Assembly (NCBI GenBank): GCA_902799555.1
Contig: CADCBB010000003.1
Span: 38,117 to 102,116, forward strand
Reading direction: 5' to 3'
Source: an uncultured Bacteroidales bacterium
GTDB taxonomy: Bacteria; Bacteroidota; Bacteroidia; Bacteroidales; Paludibacteraceae
DNA: 64,000 nucleotides
Numbering within the stretch: the stretch's first letter is position 1; each line of letters opens with the position of its first letter. Positions 52,129 to 61,251 of the stretch are shown one piece after another. The notes beneath the pieces were generated by a model. That model was not told the origin of the DNA and searched no databases. It saw only the letters and a list, made by a program, of their open reading frames with translations. Both the position numbers and the translations under genes were made by a program.

Positions 52129-55047
52129 TTAATATCCTGCAGGCGTTACGGCGTCAATAACCTCTTGTACGTCATTGAACAACTTAGCCGTTGACAACTT
52201 GGTTACCTTGCAACCTACTTTCGCCTCGATCTGCTTGAGGTTGATCTTCTTCGGGTCACCCATGAGGATGATCGTTACCGGTTTACCCTTGATATTATCC
52301 TCGTAGAACTTTTCGATATCGTTGAAAGTAAGGTCATTAACAGCCTTGGCATTTACCTTAGCCGGGTCCTCTTTATAACCCAGACGCTGCCAGTACTCGT
52401 AGGTCGAAGCCATACCACGCATCGAAGGCTTAGCCGTTTGACCGGCCTGCTTGAGCGATGCACGCAGCGCCTCTAAGTTCGTCGAATCCTTCGGCATGTC
52501 GGTCAAGATATCCATATAGGTACTGATTGCATCAACCACCTTGTCGCTCTGCGTACCGATATAGCCGTAGAAATAGCAGTCCTTACCGGGCAGAGAAGGT
52601 GTAGCGTCTACACCATAAGCGGTATAAGCCATCGAACGTTTCTCACGAATCTCATACATGATCAGACCCGTGAAACCGCCGGACATATAGTGGTTAAACG
52701 CATCCGACTGTACATCCGAAGCGATATCATACGGACGACCGTTGATATAGAAATAGATATCAGCTTGCTGCACATTGCTGTTCGGCAAAAAGAGTACGGT
52801 CGGTTTATCATAGGTCACGCGATCTTGAATGAACGGCGACTTGGACGCACGCATACCTTCGGTCAACGGCAGATCCGCTACAAGTTGCTCCTTGGTAAGC
52901 GTACCGCAGTAGAAGACATCCAACGCATAGGTACGAGCCTCAGCTACCAGCGACTGAACGCGCGGAAGACCCAGCGTCCAGATGTCCGCAAACGGCACCT
53001 CATCGAGGTATTGCGACTTCTTGCCATACAACGCATACTGCAAGAGAGCGGATTTTTGAACGGCTGTACGTTTCTGACGACTGAAACGACTGAAGAACTC
53101 ACTACCCTTCACAGCATCCAACTGCTTCTGCTCGAGGTACGGCATCAAGAGTTGACGGCTGACGAGGTTCATGATCTTACCCATATTCGCATCCTCACCG
53201 GAGATAACGACGCTGAAGTACGAATCGCTGCAACCATAAGATACAGAGCCACCGAGTTCAGCTACTTTCTGGTCAAAGTCCTTACCCTCGATATTCGGGT
53301 TACCCATGATACCGGCATCCTGCATCAAGAGCGTTGCATAAGGCAACAGAGGCATCTCGTGTGCGCCTACTCCGTAACGGAGGGTCAGCGAGAAGACGTC
53401 GTTCTTCGTATTCGGTGTATAATGCAGCGTGACGTTCTCTCCTAACGAAGATACCTGTACATCGTTGAAATTATTGAAAGTCTGCTTGATATCTTCCTTC
53501 GGCAGCTGTTTGAAAACTTTCGCATAGGACGTCTCTTCACGCGAAGGCTCTACCGGCTTGATATTCGGTTTCGGCAGGGTCTTGGCTTTCGGAGTCTTGG
53601 TATCCTCATCAAACGAGATGGTCATATACGGCGCATCGAAATATTTCTTTGCCACGCGTACAATCTCCTCTTTGGTCAAGTTCTGAATACGCTCGTTCTC
53701 GGTGAAGATATCATCGGTCGGTTTGTTATATACAAAAGTATACAAAAGACTCTGGATCTTTGCCTCCGGATTCTCTTCCTGTACTTTGTACGACTGAGCA
53801 TAGAGACGTTTCACGTTCGCGATCAACGCATCGTCGATATCGCCGTTTTTAATCTTATCTACCTCTTTCATGATGATCTTCTCCGTCGTACCATCGTCCT
53901 CGAACTGCTGCTGGTTCGCATCGTAGTACGGTATGGCCTCAATGATGATACGACCGGTATTACGACGGCTGTCACAGTAAGCATACGAAGCGGATACGTC
54001 ACCCTTGGTATTCACCTTATCCAACAGACCAATGGTACCGTTATAGAGCAACGCACAAACGAAATCCAACGCTTCTTCGTCCGGGTCACCCTCTTTGACA
54101 CCCTGATAAACCCAAGCTACCTGCGGGTTATAGCCGAGGTTATAGTGCTTCTTACCTTTCAGGTTCACTTCCGGATAGGAAGGACGAGCCGGCAACTCTT
54201 TGGGTTGCAGACGGGAGAAAGTCTCCTGAATCATCGGTTTGGTCTTCTCGGTATCAAAATCACCGACAATGATCAGCGCCATGTTATTCGGCACGTACCA
54301 TGTGTTGTAGAACTCGATGAGTTTAGACAGACGCGGGTTCTTAAGGTGCTCCGGCAGACCGATCACGTCACGCTCATACGGAGAACCTTTGTAGATATCC
54401 TCCATCAATTGTTTCTGCGCCTGCGATGACGGTTCGTTGGCATACATGTTATACTCCTCGAACACGTTCTCCAACTCGGCCTGGAACGTACGGAATACAG
54501 GGTCAATCAGACGATCGGAGAAGATCGTCAGCCAACGGTACATCTCTGCAGCCGGGAACGAGTTGTGGTATGCCGTAAGGTCATAGGACGTAAAGGCATT
54601 CACACCTTCCGCTCCGATGAGGTCGAGGAGCACGAAGAAGTCCTCGAGGGACGATATCTTCGCCTGACGCATCGAAGCCTCGTTGATCTGCGTAGCCAGT
54701 TGTTCACGTACCTTCGGATCAGTGGACTCGCTGTACTGGTCATAGAGGGCGATGATCGAATCATAGATCGGCTTCTCTTCTTCCCAGTTCAGGGCACCGA
54801 TCTTCTGCGTACCCTTGAAGAGCATATGCTCGAGGTAGTGTGCCAAACCGGTATATTCAGCCGGTTCATCGACAGCACCGGCACGTACTACGACGTATCC
54901 GGTTACATCGGGAGCATCATGATCTTCCCATAACATGACGGTCAGACCGTTGTCTAACTTGTACTCAGTCAGTCCCTCACGGGTAAGGGCTGAGCTCATG
55001 GCGATGCTGCCTATCAGCAGCAGAGCGCTTAGTAAAATCTTTTTCAT
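52129..55047 (-). CDS. M16-family zinc metalloprotease (pitrilysin/PqqL-like), double domain
   Basis: 972 aa. Signal peptide 1-20, so periplasmic. First M16 half has the zinc site HYLEH (70-74) in GLAHYLEHMLFKG and the downstream Glu in ENVFEEYNMY. The second half (about 520-960) is an inactive-type partner domain (GGFTGLIMYEIREKRSMAYTAYG). Likely degrades peptides in the periplasm. Only 1 nt separates it from era. Confidence 0.95.
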   Translation of the reverse strand: MKKILLSALLLIGSIAMSSALTREGLTEYKLDNGLTVMLWEDHDAPDVTGYVVVRAGAVDEPAEYTGLAHYLEHMLFKGTQKIGALNWEEEKPIYDSIIALYDQYSESTDPKVREQLATQINEASMRQAKISSLEDFFVLLDLIGAEGVNAFTSYDLTAYHNSFPAAEMYRWLTIFSDRLIDPVFRTFQAELENVFEEYNMYANEPSSQAQKQLMEDIYKGSPYERDVIGLPEHLKNPRLSKLIEFYNTWYVPNNMALIIVGDFDTEKTKPMIQETFSRLQPKELPARPSYPEVNLKGKKHYNLGYNPQVAWVYQGVKEGDPDEEALDFVCALLYNGTIGLLDKVNTKGDVSASYAYCDSRRNTGRIIIEAIPYYDANQQQFEDDGTTEKIIMKEVDKIKNGDIDDALIANVKRLYAQSYKVQEENPEAKIQSLLYTFVYNKPTDDIFTENERIQNLTKEEIVRVAKKYFDAPYMTISFDEDTKTPKAKTLPKPNIKPVEPSREETSYAKVFKQLPKEDIKQTFNNFNDVQVSSLGENVTLHYTPNTKNDVFSLTLRYGVGAHEMPLLPYATLLMQDAGIMGNPNIEGKDFDQKVAELGGSVSYGCSDSYFSVVISGEDANMGKIMNLVSRQLLMPYLEQKQLDAVKGSEFFSRFSRQKRTAVQKSALLQYALYGKKSQYLDEVPFADIWTLGLPRVQSLVAEARTYALDVFYCGTLTKEQLVADLPLTEGMRASKSPFIQDRVTYDKPTVLFLPNSNVQQADIYFYINGRPYDIASDVQSDAFNHYMSGGFTGLIMYEIREKRSMAYTAYGVDATPSLPGKDCYFYGYIGTQSDKVVDAISTYMDILTDMPKDSTNLEALRASLKQAGQTAKPSMRGMASTYEYWQRLGYKEDPAKVNAKAVNDLTFNDIEKFYEDNIKGKPVTIILMGDPKKINLKQIEAKVGCKVTKLSTAKLFNDVQEVIDAVTPAGY

Positions 55048-55064
55048 TTCCTTAAATTATTTAG

Positions 55065-56090
55065 TTACCATTCTAATAGTACTTTTCCGCATTGGCCGCT
55101 GACCATGACGTCGAAGCCTTTCTGGAAGTCATCGAACTTAAAGCGGTGCGTGATGACTGGAGAGAGGTCGAGACCGCCAAGGAGCATCTGTTCCATCTGA
55201 TACCAAGTCTCCCACATACGGCGGCCGGTGATGCCCTTGATGGTCAGTGCATTGAAGATGACATCCGACCAGTTGACCTGCGTGTCCGAAGGCAAGATAC
55301 CCAATTGGGCGATGTTCGCACCTTTGTACATATGGGCGATCATGTCGTTGAAGGCAGCCGGTGCGCCCGACATCTCCAAACCTACATCGAAGCCTCTAAT
55401 ACCAAGTTGCTTCATCGCACCCTCTATGGTCTCGCCTTTCGAACCGTCCACGGTCAGCGTTGCGCCCATCTTCTTGGCTATCTCCAGACGAAGCGGGTTG
55501 ATGTCCGTTACCACAATATGCTTCGCGCCGGCATAACGACATATACCCGCCGCCATCGTGCCGATCAAACCTGCGCCGGTAATGAGCACATCTTCGCCTA
55601 AAAGCGGGAAGGCAAGCGCTGTATGGGTAGCGTTACCGAACGGATCCATGATGGCTGCAAAGTCATCGGGTATCTCATCGCGCAACTTAACGACATTCGA
55701 TTCGGGGATCGTGACATACTCGGCAAAACAGCCGTCTTTACCCATGATACCGACCGAGATCGTGTTCTCGCATACATGCCCCATGCCTCGACGGCAGTTA
55801 CGGCAATGTCCGCAAGTGATATGTCCTTCGGCCGTCACGCGTTCGCCTACTTTGAAGTTCTTCACACCAACGCCTACCCATGCCACTTCGCCTACGAACT
55901 CATGACCCATCGTGTAAGGCGGTTTGCAATGTGCCTGAGACCATGCGTCCCATTTATACATGTGCAAGTCAGTTCCGCAGATAGCGGCTTTCTTCACCTT
56001 GATGAGTACATCATTTACTCCCACCTCGGGCATCGGAACGTCTTCCATCCAGATGCCCGGCTCGGCATATTTCTTAACTAACGCTTTCAT
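55065..56090 (-). CDS. tdh: L-threonine 3-dehydrogenase
   Basis: Zinc-dependent MDR enzyme oxidising L-threonine to 2-amino-3-ketobutyrate with NAD. 341 aa. Catalytic zinc ligand in [14 protein letters not shown] and GHEFVGEV, structural zinc Cys4 in [16 protein letters not shown], Rossmann [13 protein letters not shown]. Two bases after kbl... it lies 3 nt downstream of kbl, and together they convert threonine to glycine and acetyl-CoA. Confidence 0.97.
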   Translation of the reverse strand: MKALVKKYAEPGIWMEDVPMPEVGVNDVLIKVKKAAICGTDLHMYKWDAWSQAHCKPPYTMGHEFVGEVAWVGVGVKNFKVGERVTAEGHITCGHCRNCRRGMGHVCENTISVGIMGKDGCFAEYVTIPESNVVKLRDEIPDDFAAIMDPFGNATHTALAFPLLGEDVLITGAGLIGTMAAGICRYAGAKHIVVTDINPLRLEIAKKMGATLTVDGSKGETIEGAMKQLGIRGFDVGLEMSGAPAAFNDMIAHMYKGANIAQLGILPSDTQVNWSDVIFNALTIKGITGRRMWETWYQMEQMLLGGLDLSPVITHRFKFDDFQKGFDVMVSGQCGKVLLEW

Positions 56091-56093
56091 AAT

Positions 56094-57284
56094 TTACTTT
56101 AATACAGCAAGTTTCGTGCCAATTTTCGTAAAGGCAGCGATACACTTATCCAATTGTTCGCGTGTATGAGCGGCAGAAACCTGTACGCGGATACGCGCTT
56201 GACCTTTCGGAACGACCGGATAATAGAAGCCTGTCACGTAAATACCTTCCTTCTGCAGTTCGGCGGCGAACACCTGACTCAACTTCGCATCATACAGCAT
56301 GACCGCACAGATCGCAGACTGCGTCGGTTTGATATCGAAACCTGCTGCTTTCATCTTCTCAACGAAATAAGCGGTATTCTCGTGCAGACGGTCTTGCAAC
56401 TCATTGGAGCGGGTTAGGATCTCGAAGGTCTTGATACCGGCCGCTGCGATCATCGGCGGGATCGAGTTCGAGAAGAGATACGGACGACTACGTTGACGCA
56501 GCAGGTCAATGATCTCTTTCTTACCTGTCGTGAATCCACCTACCGAGCCACCGAAGGCCTTGCCCAGGGTACCGGTAATAATCTCCACTTTTCCGCGCAT
56601 ATTGTACAATTCAGTTACACCGTGACCGGTCTTACCTACCACGCCTGCCGAGTGACTCTCATCGACCATGACAAGCGCGTTGTATTTCTGCGCCAACTCG
56701 TAGATCTTATCCAACGGACATACGTTTCCATCCATCGAGAAGACACCGTCCGTTGCGATGATACGGAAGCGTTGTGCCTGTGCTTCTTTGAGTTTGGCTT
56801 CCAGATCCGCCATATCACCGTTCGCATAGCGGTAACGCACCGCCTTACAAAGACGTACGCCGTCGATGATCGAGGCATGATTGAGGGCATCGGAGATGAT
56901 AGCATCCTCCTCAGTTAATAGCGGTTCAAACAGACCACCGTTCGCATCGAAACATGCAGCATAGAGGATCGTATCTTCCGTGCCGAAGAAATCCGAGATC
57001 ACACGCTCAAGCTCCTTATGCGTATCTTGCGTACCGCAGATGAAACGCACCGAAGCCATACCGTAACCTCGCGCGTCCATGCGGTCTTTGGCTGCCTGAA
57101 TCAGTTCAGCATTGTCCGCCAAACCAAGGTAGTTGTTCGCACAGAAATTGATCACTTCCTGTCCGCCTTCGACAGCGATACCCGAACTCTGCGGCGTGAT
57201 AATCACGCGTTCGTTCTTATATAGACCTGCCTCGCGAATTTCATTCAGCGTTGACTGCAGGTGTTTTTGAAAATCCTGATACAT
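56094..57284 (-). CDS. kbl: Glycine C-acetyltransferase (2-amino-3-ketobutyrate CoA ligase)
   Basis: PLP enzyme cleaving 2-amino-3-ketobutyrate with CoA to glycine and acetyl-CoA. 396 aa. INFCANNYLGLADN, FGTEDTILYAACFDANGG, DESHSAGVVGKTGHGV and the PLP-lysine segment GTLGKAFGGSVGGF are all present. Directly upstream of tdh (3-nt gap) and 6 nt downstream of gdhA, forming an amino-acid catabolic operon. Confidence 0.97.
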   Translation of the reverse strand: MYQDFQKHLQSTLNEIREAGLYKNERVIITPQSSGIAVEGGQEVINFCANNYLGLADNAELIQAAKDRMDARGYGMASVRFICGTQDTHKELERVISDFFGTEDTILYAACFDANGGLFEPLLTEEDAIISDALNHASIIDGVRLCKAVRYRYANGDMADLEAKLKEAQAQRFRIIATDGVFSMDGNVCPLDKIYELAQKYNALVMVDESHSAGVVGKTGHGVTELYNMRGKVEIITGTLGKAFGGSVGGFTTGKKEIIDLLRQRSRPYLFSNSIPPMIAAAGIKTFEILTRSNELQDRLHENTAYFVEKMKAAGFDIKPTQSAICAVMLYDAKLSQVFAAELQKEGIYVTGFYYPVVPKGQARIRVQVSAAHTREQLDKCIAAFTKIGTKLAVLK

Positions 57285-57290
57285 AACTTA

Positions 57291-58634
57291 TCAAATTATA
57301 CCCTGCTCAAGCATGGCCGTTGCCACTTTCATAAAGCCTGCGATGTTGGCGCCTTTGACGTAGTCGATTGTGCCGTCGGGCTGGGTGCCATAACGCACGC
57401 ACTGCTCATGGATGGACTCCATGATATGATGTAGACGGTCGTCTACCTCTTCTGCCTTCCAACTCAAGTGCTCTGCGTTCTGGGTCATCTCGAGGCCCGA
57501 AGTAGCCACACCACCGGCGTTAACCGCCTTACCCGGCGCAAAGAGTACACCGTTATGTTGGAAATAATGGATAGCGCCCGGCTGGCAGCCCATGTTCGAA
57601 ACCTCACAGCAACACCAACAACCGTTGGTCTTGAGCTCCTTCGCATCATCTTCGCTTAACTCGTTTTGGAAAGCACACGGCAGCGCGATGTCGCACGGGA
57701 TAGACCATGCTTTCTTACCCTCGGTAAATACGCATTGACCCGGGAACTTATCCGCCATGTCTTGCACTTTATTGCGGTTCGACGCACGCATAACGAGCAT
57801 GTAATCAATCATTTCCTTGGTGATACCGTCTTTGATAGCTACTACACCGTCCGGACCGGAGATAGCAACAACCTTTGCACCCAACTCAACGGCCTTGGTA
57901 GCAGCACCCCAAGCGACGTTACCGAAACCGGAGATAGCGACTTTCTTTCCCTTGATATCTTTACCGGCCTTATCCAACAGGTGTTGCGTGAAATACAACG
58001 CACCGAAGCCCGTTGCTTCCGGACGGAGAATCGAACCGCCCCATGTCATACCTTTTCCGGTGAGGACACCTGTATGATATTCGCGCGCAAGCTTCTGATA
58101 CATTCCGTTAAGGAAACCGATCTCACGACCGCCTACACCTACGTCACCTGCCGGAATATCCTGATCCGGACCAATGCAACGCCAGAGTTCCAACATAAAG
58201 GCCTGACAGAAACGCATGATCTCCGCGTCGGACTTACCTACCGGGTCAAAATCCGAACCGCCCTTGGCACCGCCCATCGGCAAAGTCGTCAAGGCATTCT
58301 TAAAGGTCTGCTCAAAGCCCAAAAACTTAAGCATAGACGGCGTAACAGCACGGTGGAAACGAAGACCACCCTTGTACGGGCCGATAGCCGAGTTAAACTG
58401 CACACGATAGCCGAGGTTCGTCTGTACCTCACCTTGATCGTCAATCCATGTTACACGGAAGGTAAAGATACGATCCGGCTCGACCATGCGTTCCACGATC
58501 TTTGCCGCCTCAAACTCGGGGTGTTGGTTATACACCTCTTCAATCGACTCCAATACTTCCTGAACCGCCTGCAGGTACTCTGCTTCCCCCGGGTGTTTCG
58601 CAGCTAACTGCGACATGATAGTTTGTACTTTCAT
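57291..58634 (-). CDS. gdhA: NADP-type glutamate dehydrogenase
   Basis: Interconverts glutamate and 2-oxoglutarate plus ammonia. 447 aa, hexameric small-type GDH. GPYKGGLRFH and PMGGAKGGSDFDPVGKSD hold the catalytic lysines; AISGFGNVAWGAATKAVELG is the coenzyme fold. NADP preference is suggested by family length and context, not proven. Promoter at 58680-58710; first gene of the long minus-strand run. Confidence 0.96.
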   Translation of the reverse strand: MKVQTIMSQLAAKHPGEAEYLQAVQEVLESIEEVYNQHPEFEAAKIVERMVEPDRIFTFRVTWIDDQGEVQTNLGYRVQFNSAIGPYKGGLRFHRAVTPSMLKFLGFEQTFKNALTTLPMGGAKGGSDFDPVGKSDAEIMRFCQAFMLELWRCIGPDQDIPAGDVGVGGREIGFLNGMYQKLAREYHTGVLTGKGMTWGGSILRPEATGFGALYFTQHLLDKAGKDIKGKKVAISGFGNVAWGAATKAVELGAKVVAISGPDGVVAIKDGITKEMIDYMLVMRASNRNKVQDMADKFPGQCVFTEGKKAWSIPCDIALPCAFQNELSEDDAKELKTNGCWCCCEVSNMGCQPGAIHYFQHNGVLFAPGKAVNAGGVATSGLEMTQNAEHLSWKAEEVDDRLHHIMESIHEQCVRYGTQPDGTIDYVKGANIAGFMKVATAMLEQGII

Positions 58635-58679
58635 AATGTTTTGTGTTTTTCAATTAGTATGTTAAATCAATTTTGCCCG

Positions 58680-58710
58680 CAAAATTACAAAAAAAAAATG
58701 ACATACGCAA
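58680..58710 (-). promoter_or_regulatory. Bacteroidetes-type promoter for gdhA
   Basis: Minus strand: TTGCGTATG (one change from TTGCATATG), 20 nt spacer, TAATTTTG then CGGGC. About 45 nt before the ATG. Confidence 0.8.
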
Positions 58711-58750
58711 GCGCGCACGTCACTTTTTTATAAAAAAAGTTATTTTTACC

Positions 58751-61222
58751 TTAATTTCCGGCAGAAACACCACCTCCGCCGCCGAGACGGTTGAGTTCGT
58801 CCAGATCGCCTACCTTACGGTTTTTATGTTGTTGATACTGACCGAACATCCAGGTCACGGATAGCATCACACGCTGCTGGCGAACCGTGTTCTTATACCA
58901 ACTGTTATAACCGGGTGCTTGTCCCAGATCTTCTTCATGGAAGGAGAGCGAACGCGCCAAATCCTGTACATTCAAGTTGAAGATCAAGCCCTTAGCCATA
59001 TACATCTTTCGAACGCCGAAACTAAGGAAATAGGTACTGCCTTGCCGGTTATAGCCGGTGGACATCGGCGAGGACCAGTTGCCGTCTAATGTCATCGTCC
59101 AATCTTTGGGCAGATAAGCTGAGAGCGTTCCGCCGGCGTAGCCATAATGATTCCGATTCTCATAGACGGGCTTGCCGTCGGCTTGCTTCTCGTAAGATTT
59201 GTTAATAAAATGCAACCAGCCGGCATTGACGGTGAGAGCAAGCCATGCGCCATTCACCTTATGCTCGTCGTCGAATTTCGGAACAAGCGGCAGTTCGGTC
59301 AACGATACATTCGCGCCATGCGTGGTACAGGTACCGAAATTGATCCATTGTGACCGTCCGATACCACTCGGCATAATGGTCATTTTGGAAGAGAACATAT
59401 CCTGCGTGTGCGCAAAATTGAACGTCACATTCAGGTACTGCGTCCAACTGAAATGCACTTCGACATCGTTGTTAAACTCTGGTTTGAGGGTCGTATTTCC
59501 TTCCTGATAACTATACGCATCGACATAGGTCTTGAAGGGGTTCAGCATCCAGTAGTTCGGTCGTTTGATACGCCGTGTATAACTGGCGCTGACCGATATC
59601 GGTTGACCGAGTTTGCCTAACGGTTTGCTCGTATAACCCACATAGGCTGTCGGGAAGGGATCAAAATAGGATTTGCTGGTCAGCGAGTCTTTCTGCGCCT
59701 GTTTCCACAGACCCTTGCTATACGTATATTCGCCGCGCAGACCTAACTTAACCGACCAATGTTCGCCGAACTGTTTGCCGACAGAAATATAAGCCGCTGC
59801 TACATGTTCATCATAGATAAAGTTGGAGACCGTTTGAGATTGTAGGATGTCGTTGATCGTCGAGTCGGTCGTCATGGAGTTGTTCGTAGATGACAGACCA
59901 TACTTGACGCCACACTCGATCATTCCCGTCTGCCAGAACTTGGTCTGAAAATCCAACTTCGCGCTGTAGATATCGACGACCTGACGACTACGGATATCGA
60001 GTCCCAGAGACGTATTACCCAGATAAGGTTTGTCGTACCGCGTACCCTGTTCGTTGGACGAAGCGTTGTTATAACGGTTATAGTCCACATTCACCGTCAA
60101 CTCACGCTCCAGCGCCTCGTTAAAAGTATGGGTATAGTTGAGGTTCGCCGTGTGCTGCGGAGACTGCATTCGGTTCTTCGAATGAGTGATACTATTCGTC
60201 GTATCGGCAAGCGTTTTGTCAATCATATAGGCGCTGTTACCGTCGGGCATAATGCGCTGATTGACATGCATATACGGTACTTGCAGAATAAAACCGAAGG
60301 TATTGAGCGAGTCGATATACCAATCGTTGCCGACCTTGAGCATGTAATACTGAAAATTCATGTCATAGTGCGAGTACGAATAGTTCTTGAACAGCGGTGT
60401 CTCGCGGTAACTTTCAAAATCGATATCATTATCCGAATAGACCTGCGTCAACTGCCCGAAAGTATACGTTTTTTCTCCCCGATAATTAAGCATAAGCGAG
60501 AACATTTCCTGACTCAGCCAGCGGTTGACGTCCGAGAAATACATGCCTCCATAACCGGCAGAAAGCATTCCGTTCAGACCGCGCATCATATTGCGCTTGG
60601 TCTTGATATTGATGATACCTCCTTGACCGGAAGCGTCGTATTTGGCGGAAGGATTCGAGATGATCTCGATCTTCTCGATCGTATTGCCGTCTGTACCATC
60701 GAGCATCGCTTTGAGTTGCTGGCCGCTTAGATATGAGGGTTTACCGTCCACGTATATTTCGACAGATTTGCCGTTCACGGTAATGTTTCCATCCTTATCA
60801 ATACGCACACCGGGCGCACGACGAAGGATGTCGTTTCCGTTCGAACCGGCAGATAAAGGTGAGGCGCTGACGTTGACCACAAGTTTGTCCATTTGTCGTT
60901 CAATAAGCGGTTTTTTGGCCTTGACCTCCAATTCTTTGAGTTGTTCGGTCTCTTCGCGCAGCACGAAATCCGGTCCGCCATACGCGGTGTGGTAGCCGAT
61001 ATACGAAGCTTGAATGATAGGGTTCGGCACATTAACCTCGACTGCATAATGGCCGTTATCATCGGTGATAGCGCCGGTGACAAGCGTGGAGTCTTGCGTC
61101 AAAACAGAAACAGTCACAAAAGGAATAGCCTCGCCTTGCGAATTGATCACACTTCCCTTAATCGTTTCGGCGGATACGACCGTAGAAATCAACAATAAGA
61201 GTCCTAAAATTATCTTTTTCAT
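58751..61222 (-). CDS. Outer-membrane beta-barrel protein with carboxypeptidase-like plug region (paralogue)
   Basis: 823 aa from ATG 61222 (ATG 61225 equally possible). Signal peptide MKKIILGLLLLISTVVSA. Carboxypeptidase-like domain (ETIKGSVINSQGEAIPFVTV), plug-like domain (PGVRIDKDGNITVNGKSVEIYVDG, IEKIEIISNPSAKYDASG) and barrel. Same family as the protein at 1822-4377. C-terminus is Gly-rich (GGGGGVSAGN), so the usual terminal aromatic is absent. Starts 29 nt after the sensor kinase stop, so both may be co-transcribed. Confidence 0.9.
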   Translation of the reverse strand: MKKIILGLLLLISTVVSAETIKGSVINSQGEAIPFVTVSVLTQDSTLVTGAITDDNGHYAVEVNVPNPIIQASYIGYHTAYGGPDFVLREETEQLKELEVKAKKPLIERQMDKLVVNVSASPLSAGSNGNDILRRAPGVRIDKDGNITVNGKSVEIYVDGKPSYLSGQQLKAMLDGTDGNTIEKIEIISNPSAKYDASGQGGIINIKTKRNMMRGLNGMLSAGYGGMYFSDVNRWLSQEMFSLMLNYRGEKTYTFGQLTQVYSDNDIDFESYRETPLFKNYSYSHYDMNFQYYMLKVGNDWYIDSLNTFGFILQVPYMHVNQRIMPDGNSAYMIDKTLADTTNSITHSKNRMQSPQHTANLNYTHTFNEALERELTVNVDYNRYNNASSNEQGTRYDKPYLGNTSLGLDIRSRQVVDIYSAKLDFQTKFWQTGMIECGVKYGLSSTNNSMTTDSTINDILQSQTVSNFIYDEHVAAAYISVGKQFGEHWSVKLGLRGEYTYSKGLWKQAQKDSLTSKSYFDPFPTAYVGYTSKPLGKLGQPISVSASYTRRIKRPNYWMLNPFKTYVDAYSYQEGNTTLKPEFNNDVEVHFSWTQYLNVTFNFAHTQDMFSSKMTIMPSGIGRSQWINFGTCTTHGANVSLTELPLVPKFDDEHKVNGAWLALTVNAGWLHFINKSYEKQADGKPVYENRNHYGYAGGTLSAYLPKDWTMTLDGNWSSPMSTGYNRQGSTYFLSFGVRKMYMAKGLIFNLNVQDLARSLSFHEEDLGQAPGYNSWYKNTVRQQRVMLSVTWMFGQYQQHKNRKVGDLDELNRLGGGGGVSAGN

Positions 61223-61251
61223 CATACAACATTTAAAAATTTGGAAAAACA

